Below are positions 35,021 to 41,248 of a stretch of DNA of 50,977 nt, one piece after another. A program made the position numbers and the translations under genes. The stretch covers positions 1 to 50,977 of IMG/VR virus record IMGVR_UViG_3300045733_000207, one strand, 5' to 3'. Each line of letters opens with the position of its first letter. Position 1 is the first letter of the stretch. The notes beneath the pieces were generated by a model. It did not search any database and was not told the origin of the DNA. It saw only the letters and a program-made list of their open reading frames with translations. The DNA is from a virus.

Positions 35021-35334
35021 AGTTGAACCCTCTCTCTTAGTTGTGTTTGAAGATCACATTCAGGCAGACGGGACTTTTCCCTCTTTTCCTTCGACCAGTA
35101 CGATCCAGTATCACACTCAGGAGCGGCTATGCCCACCGCTAGGGCCGGTATCTTATTTTCTGACACTCTTTCGGCTGTCGTAGTGCTCTGGACGCCAGCC
35201 ATTCCGAGAATCAGTCCGAGGATTTCTCCCTCAGCACGCCATAGCCTATCGGCTACTTTCCGGGTCGCAAAGTCCTTACAAGCGTTGCCCGATTTCCTGA
35301 ATCGTAACAAGTTAGACAGTGGGGAGAGAAAAGA
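35021..35334 (-). other. Leader region after pseudoknot RNA 3
   Basis: 314 bases between the RNA and the zinc-ribbon gene. It can form TAGCC-GATA-GGCTA and AGCGG...GCCGCT hairpins. A frame is open through 35008-35472 on this strand, but it starts inside the RNA stems and has no binding site. I see no convincing gene. Confidence 0.4.
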
Positions 35335-35462
35335 GCATCCCGCAGCCGTTAGACAGTTCAGAACAATGCAACGGCTCTTGTAGGAACCGGCTACGGGATG
35401 CAAAGATAAATCTAAGTCGCGCAGTTTGCATTGTTCTTTTGTCCTTCTGCTTTTACTGTCTG
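35335..35462 (-). ncRNA. Pseudoknot leader RNA 3
   Basis: On the - strand, strand a GAACAATGCAA (35436-35426) pairs perfectly with TTGCATTGTTC (35371-35361). Strand b GCATCCCGTAGCCG (35401-35388) pairs with CGGCTGCGGGATGC (35348-35335) over 14 positions with one G-U. GGTTC...GAGCC forms a hairpin between b and a'. The order a-b-a'-b' matches RNAs 1 and 2. A T-rich CTCTTTTCTCT follows b', weaker than a true T run. Confidence 0.6.
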
Positions 35463-35468
35463 ATGCGA

Positions 35469-35497
35469 ACATTGGACTATTCTCTTTTATGTGTCAA
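35469..35497 (-). promoter_or_regulatory. Candidate promoter for pseudoknot RNA 3
   Basis: On the - strand TTGACA (35497-35492), 17-bp spacer, CAATGT (35474-35469). The -35 is perfect and the -10 is weak (3 of 6). It lies just after the stop of the 31-residue membrane peptide. Confidence 0.35.
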
Positions 35498-35508
35498 CAA
35501 CTTTCTTT

Positions 35509-35604
35509 TTACGCAAACATGATGACCGCAATCGCCCACGCCATTGCGCCGAGCACCAGCCCACCTGCAACGGTGACAAGAATTTCTCTGATAAGCTTGG
35601 TCAT
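35509..35604 (-). CDS. 31-residue membrane peptide
   Basis: Begins in an ATGA overlap with the upstream gene, with AGGAG upstream. One membrane helix (ILVTVAGGLVLGAMAWAIAV) after a short charged start. Coupling supports it as a gene; role unknown. Confidence 0.5.
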   Translation of the reverse strand: MTKLIREILVTVAGGLVLGAMAWAIAVIMFA

Positions 35605-35930
35605 ACTGATTTCACTCCTCTGTTGCAAACGTCCATCATGCCCTTTCTAAATGCCGCGTGATCATCCGCGTTCAGTGGTATGTCATCCAGGAACCCCACC
35701 GCGACAGCCCTATCTATGATGTTGCCGGTCAATGGCTGATACGGCGCCGCCCCGTTTTCCTCACGCTCCCAGGAGTCAATAATTCCCTGCATTCCTCGCA
35801 TGAGAATTGGATGATCAGGTACATCTTCCGCAGCATTGAGATTCTCCCGGTGGCACAAGTTGCCCGCTGTGTCGGTGATCCGGGCAACGAGTGTTAGTTC
35901 GAGTTGATAGCCTTTGTATGTCTGTTTCAT
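35601..35930 (-). CDS. Hypothetical protein, 109 residues
   Basis: The ATG at 35930 overlaps the previous stop (ATGA) and has AAAGGG upstream, so it is better than the start at 35975. MKQTYKGYQLELTLVARI then a helical C-terminus. Not recognised. Confidence 0.5.
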   Translation of the reverse strand: MKQTYKGYQLELTLVARITDTAGNLCHRENLNAAEDVPDHPILMRGMQGIIDSWEREENGAAPYQPLTGNIIDRAVAVGFLDDIPLNADDHAAFRKGMMDVCNRGVKSV

Positions 35931-36151
35931 ACTGTTACCCTTTCGCTTTGGCTTTCCTTTTCGCATTCGCTGCATAATATAGTCTTTGCCTTCTTCTCCG
36001 CCTTCACCTTGTCCAATTCCGCTTGACCGTTAGCCAGTATCAACCGGCCTTTGCAGCCGCACTTTACGCAACGGTATTTGATGTTGCAAGCTATCCAGTT
36101 CACGCTGTTGACCTTTCCCGTTTCGATGTCCACAAGTTCGATGATCTCCAT
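35927..36151 (-). CDS. 74-residue zinc-ribbon protein
   Basis: CVKCGCKG and CSEC, with an acidic N-terminus, form one ribbon. ATGA overlap with the downstream gene. Function unknown. Confidence 0.5.
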   Translation of the reverse strand: MEIIELVDIETGKVNSVNWIACNIKYRCVKCGCKGRLILANGQAELDKVKAEKKAKTILCSECEKESQSERVTV

Positions 36152-36154
36152 GAT

Positions 36155-36586
36155 TCAATCTTCCGTCGGTAACATGATAGTTATGACAGGCTCCATATCA
36201 TCACCCGGACCGCAAAGACTGTACAGGTCAACCTTCTTGTGCCGCCCGTCGCCCCGTACGTCCACGAGCACGGAGAAGTCAACCCGGCTTCCCTTTACGT
36301 GCTTTATCGCACTACGCAACATCCAGAATACATCATGCAGCCTGCCGGTAACGTCCTGGCCGCCCGGAAGTTTCAACGTTTCACCTTCTCCATCGTCAGC
36401 CCCTGCTTCCCATGTCCCGCCAGCCTCTACACTTTCCGCCCATGCCGCCCTTGTCATCGCAACGGGAAACTTGAAACCGTCGTTCTTTGCATGTTCTGTC
36501 ACGTCCACTAGTGCTCCGTCCGATATGCCCATTTGTCGGCTGTATGTGCTTATTGCCTCTCCAAAGATTTCTGTCATTGTGTCCAT
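36155..36586 (-). CDS. Conserved hypothetical (DUF6573-like), 143 residues
   Basis: IFGEAISTYSRQMGISDGALVDVTEHAKNDGFKFPVAMTRAAW matches a widespread plasmid and phage hypothetical family; I recall it as DUF6573 but cannot verify this. Other family blocks are RLHDVFWMLRSAI and VDFSVLVDVRGDG. No biochemical role is known to me. AAAGGGG before the ATG. Confidence 0.6.
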   Translation of the reverse strand: MDTMTEIFGEAISTYSRQMGISDGALVDVTEHAKNDGFKFPVAMTRAAWAESVEAGGTWEAGADDGEGETLKLPGGQDVTGRLHDVFWMLRSAIKHVKGSRVDFSVLVDVRGDGRHKKVDLYSLCGPGDDMEPVITIMLPTED

Positions 36587-36598
36587 AATTTGCCCCTT

Positions 36599-36811
36599 TC
36601 ACGTTGCCAGCGAGTACCAACGATCTGACCGTTTCATTTCCCGGAAAGCCCGTTTGACTGAGTCGTGTTTGCTCTCCGCCAAGTATCCGGCCAATGCCCT
36701 AATATGGCAACCGTCCCAATTCTCCGGGAACCGTTCCACGTTCTTATTGAGTATCGTTTTGAGATTTTCGCACAATTCCCGCACTATCCGCTTCCTGTCT
36801 CTGAGTTTCAT
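36599..36811 (-). CDS. Hypothetical helical protein, 70 residues
   Basis: Starts directly after the previous stop. Basic and helical (KLRDRKRIVRELCENLKTIL). Common phage hypothetical type; no function known. Confidence 0.5.
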   Translation of the reverse strand: MKLRDRKRIVRELCENLKTILNKNVERFPENWDGCHIRALAGYLAESKHDSVKRAFREMKRSDRWYSLAT

Positions 36812-37087
36812 TTATGCGCCCCCTTCAGTCTGATTGATTGCCGCCTTGCACGCCTTGCATCCGCTACCTTCAGCCTGTGCCGCTATTGCCTCCTTCTGTT
36901 CTAACCAGCGGAAACCCGGCAAACATTCCGCCTTGTAATTCATCCGCGCCGATGCCGTGTAACGTCCCTTGTCATTCAGTGTCCCGGCTTTGTTCAGCAA
37001 ATCAACAGCATAAGCCGCTTGCTCGCAGACTGCCCTTTTGTCCTCTTCTGCGTCCCAGTAAATCAAGTTGCCTTTCGCTATGTACAT
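36812..37087 (-). CDS. Hypothetical protein, 91 residues
   Basis: The ATG at 37087 gives MYIAKGNLIYWDAEEDKRAVCEQA; the frame is open to 37192 but that part is not protein-like. C-terminal CKACKAAI may bind metal. Not recognised. Confidence 0.45.
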   Translation of the reverse strand: MYIAKGNLIYWDAEEDKRAVCEQAAYAVDLLNKAGTLNDKGRYTASARMNYKAECLPGFRWLEQKEAIAAQAEGSGCKACKAAINQTEGGA

Positions 37088-37116
37088 TATTCCGCCCGCT
37101 CTGGCCTGTTGGCCTG

Positions 37117-37641
37117 TTACTCTTTCGCCCACTTGATCAACGCCGCTTCGCTCATCTGGTCTGGCGTCAACTCGCATTGTGCATGCAACCACGCGATGAA
37201 GTCGTAAGCACGGAGAAACGCAAGCTGCTTAACCACGACAATGTGTTGTCCGTCGTACACGCTCAATATGCACGATGCACCCAAGTCAAGAACAACCTCT
37301 GTCTCATGCGTCACGAGAAACTGTTTATCCCTCTCGCTTACCAATTCCCACGCCGTACACCCGCCGCCCGTCTCCGTCTCATTGAATCCCATCAGCTCAA
37401 ACGCTGACCGGCATTCCCGCTCGGTCTCGGACATTGCGTCTCCGTTGTCCTCGTCCTCCCTGTCATCGTGGTCGATCATCGTACGCGCCTCGGCGGCGCA
37501 CTCGTCGCACTCATCCTGAGTGAGATCGTCGCATTCTCCGGGGAACATGCTCCGCATGTTGTCCACTGTGAAATAGTCCGCGACATCGTCCAACTCCACG
37601 CGATCACCATTGAAAAACCCACTCTGTTCTATCGTTAGCAT
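37117..37641 (-). CDS. Acidic hypothetical protein, 174 residues
   Basis: AGGAGG before the ATG; first gene of the leftward operon and so nearest the switch region. Very acidic middle (HDDREDEDNGD) and a C-terminal alpha/beta part. A strongly acidic early protein could mimic DNA or inhibit a host nucleic-acid-binding protein, but that is only a guess. Confidence 0.55.
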   Translation of the reverse strand: MLTIEQSGFFNGDRVELDDVADYFTVDNMRSMFPGECDDLTQDECDECAAEARTMIDHDDREDEDNGDAMSETERECRSAFELMGFNETETGGGCTAWELVSERDKQFLVTHETEVVLDLGASCILSVYDGQHIVVVKQLAFLRAYDFIAWLHAQCELTPDQMSEAALIKWAKE

Positions 37642-38005
37642 TGCCGTTCTCCTCCTGTTACTGGTTGTTAATCTCTCTAATGATCCCTCTAATATGCCAG
37701 CCTACTCTACCATCCCGCACAATCCCGCACACATGCAACCACACTCTACCAGCTCTGCTCTGCACCAATCTGCATTGTGTTGTTGCGCTCATGATACCAG
37801 CATATTAAGCATCAGCCGTGCCATATCCTCACCCCACTGCAATATATTCCTCATCACACTCGTAACCCATTGCAATCCAACACAACTGTGTAATTCTGTA
37901 TGCACTATCCACGCGCTGCTTGTGTTACTCAGTACACACTCTATGTTTCGGAATTCACATATATGCGAAGATTTTCACATATCTGATTCTCGGTCCCGCC
38001 AATAC

Positions 38006-38078
38006 ACTGTGTACAAACTGTGTACATACTCACACCCAGTCATAGGGTAGGGTTATGGTCAACCTGAGACTGTGTACA
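38006..38078 (+). repeat. Three ACTGTGTACA repeats
   Basis: Exact copies at 38006-38015, 38017-38026 and 38069-38078. The first two are 11 bp apart, about one helical turn, so a protein could bind both on one face. Related half-copies occur nearby. Confidence 0.6.
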
Positions 38079-38308
38079 TATACTGTGCTGGTGTAAGGGT
38101 TACTCTATGTCATAGGATAGGTATAGTATATCCGTACCAGGAATATCGCTCGCGATTATACCACACAACCATATTCAGTGTCAATCACCAATCCGGGCAT
38201 ATCCCACAAAACATGCGTTCCGACCAATACTGTATCGCAAAAATAGTTCGCACAACATACACAGTTTCAGCCCGGACAGTTTCATAATTTGGTTATCACA
38301 TCATATCT

Positions 38309-38355
38309 GCATACAGTTGTATGCACCAACAACAACGCTGCATACAACTGTATGC
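38309..38355. promoter_or_regulatory. Two palindromic operators, GCATACA-NN-TGTATGC
   Basis: GCATACAGTTGTATGC at 38309-38324 and GCATACAACTGTATGC at 38340-38355, 31 bp apart and each followed by ACCAACA. Each has 7-bp half sites around a 2-bp centre, and TTGACA follows at 38366. This is the form of a dimeric repressor or initiator site present twice. Confidence 0.6.
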
Positions 38356-38434
38356 ACCAACACTATTGACACATGTGACATACATCACTACTGGATTTGG
38401 TAGTCGCTGCATCCCACGCGCCATCTGTGTTGCC

Positions 38435-38449
38435 GTGACAATTTGTCAC
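38435..38449. promoter_or_regulatory. Palindrome GTGACAATTTGTCAC
   Basis: A perfect 15-bp inverted repeat (7-bp arms around T). A related CATTGT-AGTG-ACAATG lies at 38643-38658. Possible binding sites for one regulator. Confidence 0.5.
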
Positions 38450-38743
38450 GCCTAAACTGGGGTGATCGTATGCCTCGGATAGCCTATGTCCTGCATTATG
38501 TCCTGCATAAGCCTAGCCTAGCCTGCATCCTGGCTCATCCTATGCCATATAGGGATTACACCCCACCATGCTGTGTAACCTATTGCATATCAATTATGTT
38601 GACATATGTGCATATTGACATAAGTGCGCATCTGTTGTAGGTCATTGTAGTGACAATGTTATTGAGTAGACAGGTTATATGTTATGCGACGTAGATCATG
38701 GCTGTGCATGCGCTGCTGCTGTGCTGTGTCATGCTGTGGATAT

Positions 38744-38770
38744 GGGTGTGCAGGGGCAGGGGGGGGAGGC
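38744..38770 (+). other. G-run, possible G-quadruplex
   Basis: GGG, GGGG and an eight-G run separated by short spacers, then AGG. Four tracts of three G are available, so a quadruplex on this strand is possible. It lies about 70 bp before the rightward promoter. Confidence 0.4.
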
Positions 38771-38800
38771 CGGTCCCTTTGCCCACCGATGAGTTTGTTG

Positions 38801-38831
38801 CACGTAATTGATCCAACCTTCACGCAATTGA
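38801..38831 (+). promoter_or_regulatory. Two CACG(T/C)AATTGA direct repeats
   Basis: 38801-38811 and 38821-38831, 20 bp apart (two helical turns), ending 10 bp before TTGACA. The position fits an activator site. Confidence 0.45.
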
Positions 38832-38841
38832 AAGAAACATC

Positions 38842-38873
38842 TTGACACATTCTAATTTATTATGACATATTAT
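38842..38873 (+). promoter_or_regulatory. Candidate rightward early promoter
   Basis: TTGACA (38842-38847) with ACATAT at 17 bp or TATTAT at 20 bp, in an AT-rich stretch. First gene starts at 38951. The -35 is perfect and the -10 is ambiguous. Confidence 0.4.
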
Positions 38874-38950
38874 GACGCATGAAAAGTGAAGACAGGATAC
38901 GCCTTGTTTAGAATCGAAGCCTCAATCTGAGCAATAGGGACGGTGCTGTG

Positions 38951-39100
38951 ATGATAGGCATTGATGAGCAGGGGAAGTGTTGGCTCATAGCGGAAGCTGA
39001 CACATATCACAACGTGGAGCGTTTTGTGGGGATGGGTAGTACGGAAGATATTGAGATAAGCAGGGTAGCGTTTGACGCGATGTGTGTGGGGGTGAAGTGA
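38951..39100 (+). CDS. Hypothetical protein, 49 residues
   Basis: First gene rightward of the switch region. The stop overlaps the next ATG (TGATG). Short alpha/beta protein; not recognised. Confidence 0.5.
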   Translation: MIGIDEQGKCWLIAEADTYHNVERFVGMGSTEDIEISRVAFDAMCVGVK

Positions 39101-39327
39101 TGGACGAGCGGGTGAAGGTGGTGGATAGGCCGAAGTTACCTGACGATTTCATAACATTCACGGTGCATCGGTGGTTAGTGGATATGATGCGTGTGCGGAA
39201 GAAGAAGACAGGTGAGCCATTGATACATCAGGTAGAGACGGCTGTGAAGTGGTATCTGGAGGGGAAGGATTCGAGGAAGATAGAGACTGACGAGCGGGGG
39301 TATTATGATGCTGATGGGGTGAAGTGA
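39100..39327 (+). CDS. Ribbon-helix-helix-like protein, 75 residues
   Basis: ATG overlaps the previous stop. DDFITFTVHRWLVDMMRVRKK then HQVETAVKWYLEGK may be an RHH-type strand and helices. Its last residues (RKIETDERGYYDADGVK) are repeated as a remnant after the alpha-CTD gene, showing an insertion at this gene's 3' end. Confidence 0.5.
   Translation: MDERVKVVDRPKLPDDFITFTVHRWLVDMMRVRKKKTGEPLIHQVETAVKWYLEGKDSRKIETDERGYYDADGVK
39274..39311 (+). repeat. 38-bp direct repeat, left copy
   Basis: Identical to 39754-39791. It encodes the C-terminal end of the 75-residue protein. The pair brackets the alpha-CTD gene. Confidence 0.9.
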
Positions 39328-39346
39328 AATTAACGGAGGTTTAGTT

Positions 39347-39748
39347 ATGAAAAACGTCAAGATAATGTCGCAATGGGATATTCGGCGAATTGTGAGGGAT
39401 GAGATAGACAAAAGTATTGCCCATATAACAGAGAAAACAATTCAGAGAATTTGTAATGATTATCTTTATCGAACGGAGAGGGGTTTTCTGGATCATCTGG
39501 CTAGACAATTTGGTTTGAAGGTTGCGGTTCCTGTGACTCAAAACATAACGGATGCTACCCCGATTCGGGATTTGCGTTTTACACGACGCACTCAGAGTTG
39601 TTTGGAACTGGCAGATATAAAAACCATTGCAGAATTGACGAATAAAACTACGTCTGATTTACTAAGATGTAGGGGACTTGGCAAAAAAACATTCTTTGAA
39701 GTTCGTAATCGGTTAAAAAGTTGTGGGCGGTCATTGAAAGATGAATGA
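39347..39748 (+). CDS. Free RNA polymerase alpha C-terminal domain-like protein
   Basis: 133 residues. Residues about 72-130 align with bacterial RpoA CTD: PIRDLRFTRRTQSCLELADI, then TIAELTNKTTSDLLRCRGLGKKTFFEVRNRL and GRSL. The DNA-contact positions equal to E. coli R265, G296, K298 and E302 are R81, G112, K114 and E118; N268 and S299 are replaced by S84 and T115. The 70 N-terminal residues are helical and new. It may bind UP elements, or compete with or attach to host polymerase and sigma to redirect transcription. It is flanked by a 38-bp direct repeat and its stop overlaps a remnant start. Confidence 0.75.
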   Translation: MKNVKIMSQWDIRRIVRDEIDKSIAHITEKTIQRICNDYLYRTERGFLDHLARQFGLKVAVPVTQNITDATPIRDLRFTRRTQSCLELADIKTIAELTNKTTSDLLRCRGLGKKTFFEVRNRLKSCGRSLKDE

Positions 39749-39807
39749 TGGTTAGGAAGATAGAGACTGACGAGCGGGGGTATTATGATGCGGAGGCTGT
39801 TAAATGA
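39748..39807 (+). pseudogene. Remnant of the end of the upstream gene (19 codons)
   Basis: ATG overlaps the alpha-CTD stop and encodes MVRKIETDERGYYDAEAVK, nearly the same as the end of the 75-residue gene, with its stop in an ATGA overlap with the next gene. It is what is left of the original gene end after the insertion. Confidence 0.7.
39754..39791 (+). repeat. 38-bp direct repeat, right copy
   Basis: Identical to 39274-39311. Similarity goes on beyond the exact match at protein level (DADGVK versus DAEAVK), so the duplicated block was longer, about 55 bp, and has since diverged. Confidence 0.9.
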
Positions 39808-40079
39808 AGATAATGACGGCGAGTGAATTGACTGCACATGCTTTGAGCGAGGCAATATGGGAGGCTACGGGTAGAGCGCATTACGTTGAAGGGATAGAGT
39901 TGGTCTTGACGGTATCAAGCAAGATACTGGCTAGAGCGATCCTGTTGGCGTGGGCAATGAGTAAGGATTTACGGGTGGAGGTAGATGAGAGTTACGGGTA
40001 CAGGTGGACGGTGTTGGGTCGGCGGATTCTTCCAAATGGCAGGACGGAGGAGACATTGGTGTACAATGATGGGTGTTAA
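39804..40079 (+). CDS. Hypothetical protein, 91 residues
   Basis: Overlaps the remnant stop (ATGA), the position it presumably had relative to the intact 75-residue gene. Helical N-terminal half, then strands. Not recognised. Confidence 0.5.
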   Translation: MKIMTASELTAHALSEAIWEATGRAHYVEGIELVLTVSSKILARAILLAWAMSKDLRVEVDESYGYRWTVLGRRILPNGRTEETLVYNDGC

Positions 40080-40082
40080 GTA

Positions 40083-40586
40083 ATGACCGAAGAATTGACA
40101 GCGAAGCCGGAAGAAGTACTGGAGCGGTACTTACCGACGATAACATTTGACGGTGACTTGGATCCGGCGTTCAGGAATTTGCCGGTGCAAGTGCAAGGGA
40201 TACTATTATTGAGGGCAATGGGGCTGACTCCAATGGAAATCAGCAAGATACTGAAGGTGGAGAATACTGTCATTAGTGGATATTTGGTAAGACACGATCC
40301 ATACCACAAGTTCCGGTTGACGAAGGAGCAGGTCAAGCAGGTGCAGAAAGCGTACTGGCTGCGGATCCAGAATTTAGCGTTCACGAGTTTGGATGCGGAG
40401 CGGATGAGTGAACTTGATCCAAACAAGGTGGTGCGGATGGCGGATCAGGCGCAGAAGGCGTTGGACAAGTTGGAGCAGCCAGGGGTGAGCAAGCTGACGG
40501 CTACGCAGATATTGAAGCGGCTGATGGAGTCAAAAGCGGTTACAGTGGAGGTTAAGGATGTGAACATAGGTGAAGTGACGCCATGA
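40083..40586 (+). CDS. Terminase small subunit candidate
   Basis: 167 residues. A helix-turn-helix region (MGLTPMEISKILKVENTVISGYL) is followed by a long helical oligomerisation region (about 80-140) and a short acidic end. This domain order, with the large subunit one kilobase downstream, fits a small terminase that recognises packaging sites. No family match can be confirmed. Stop overlaps the next start. Confidence 0.5.
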   Translation: MTEELTAKPEEVLERYLPTITFDGDLDPAFRNLPVQVQGILLLRAMGLTPMEISKILKVENTVISGYLVRHDPYHKFRLTKEQVKQVQKAYWLRIQNLAFTSLDAERMSELDPNKVVRMADQAQKALDKLEQPGVSKLTATQILKRLMESKAVTVEVKDVNIGEVTP

Positions 40587-40792
40587 GTCTGAACACAATG
40601 ACACCTGAGATGTACAAGGCGCGGACGGGGATCGGTGGCGGGATCAGGGAAGATGTAGAGAAGCACAAGGTGCGGCGGAATAGTAAGAGCAGGGGTAACT
40701 GGCCGGTAAGATTATGTATGCGGTTCGATTGTGTGAACAGAGACGATTTGTGCAACAACTGTATCCGATGGGACAAGTACAAGAAAGTGTGA
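40583..40792 (+). CDS. Hypothetical protein, 69 residues
   Basis: ATGA overlap with the previous gene. C-terminal CMRFDCVNRDDLCNNC has four Cys that could bind zinc; basic middle. Not recognised. Confidence 0.5.
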   Translation: MSLNTMTPEMYKARTGIGGGIREDVEKHKVRRNSKSRGNWPVRLCMRFDCVNRDDLCNNCIRWDKYKKV

Positions 40793-40794
40793 AC

Positions 40795-41046
40795 ATGCCT
40801 AATAAAACAGCGACGGTTGAGCAATACGCAGATTGTTCGGTGTGTGTTCACGGCCACGATCTTGATCCGCGTGCAAGTTCGATGGTCGTCTGCACGCCAC
40901 AACACAAGGCGCACGATCCGCGCCACTGTTGCTCTGGTTTCCGGCACATCACAATCATAGAAATTGACGAAAGATCAAATGCTAAATTTGGGAAACCCAA
41001 CATAGAGATCACCGGCGACAGTCCTGTGCATCGAGTGGTTGAATGA
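40795..41046 (+). CDS. Hypothetical Cys/His-rich protein, 83 residues
   Basis: ATG 40795 lies just after the previous stop. DCSVCVHGHD and HCC suggest a metal site. Not recognised. Confidence 0.45.
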   Translation: MPNKTATVEQYADCSVCVHGHDLDPRASSMVVCTPQHKAHDPRHCCSGFRHITIIEIDERSNAKFGKPNIEITGDSPVHRVVE

Positions 41047-41050
41047 AGCC

Positions 41051-41248
41051 ATGAAAATCTGTTGTATAACGCAAGTTGAGATGGAAGCCGAGAAGATGAC
41101 ATGGGTGCGGAAGGGTACTAAGGATCAGGAGGGCTACAAGTTCTACGTGATGCGGCGACTGAGGGAGAGCGGGATAGACTTGGAGAAGCCGCATGTGTGG
41201 GAGAAGCAGGGTGAGAAGCGAAAGGCGATGTGGATATGTCGGCAGTAG
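41051..41248 (+). CDS. Hypothetical protein, 65 residues
   Basis: ATG 41051 chosen over a TTG at 41039. Basic; overlaps the terminase start by 13 bases, so the two are coupled. Not recognised. Confidence 0.45.
   Translation: MKICCITQVEMEAEKMTWVRKGTKDQEGYKFYVMRRLRESGIDLEKPHVWEKQGEKRKAMWICRQ

Larger units (their letters stand above)
37642..38950. other. Non-coding switch / candidate origin region
   Basis: 1.3 kb between divergent operons, with no credible gene on either strand. It contains three ACTGTGTACA copies, paired palindromic operators, a GTGACAA-type palindrome, TGTCCTGCAT repeats, a G-run, two CACG(T/C)AATTGA repeats and a promoter-like TTGACA with an AT-rich stretch. This mix of iterons, G-run and divergent control is typical of a replication origin combined with an early promoter region. 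Confidence 0.55.

Noticed and set aside
35008-35472. 154-codon - strand open frame
   Set aside because: It begins inside pseudoknot RNA 3, has no binding site, and its first half follows the RNA stems. The last part is more protein-like, so I left the area as a leader of uncertain status.
36051-36833. 260-codon + strand frame in the leftward operon
   Set aside because: The - strand genes here are coupled by overlapping start and stop codons, have binding sites, and one matches a known hypothetical family.
37610-38287. Short frames in the switch region
   Set aside because: They have no binding sites, Ser/His/Cys-rich composition and no coupling to neighbours; the region is better read as repeats and operators.
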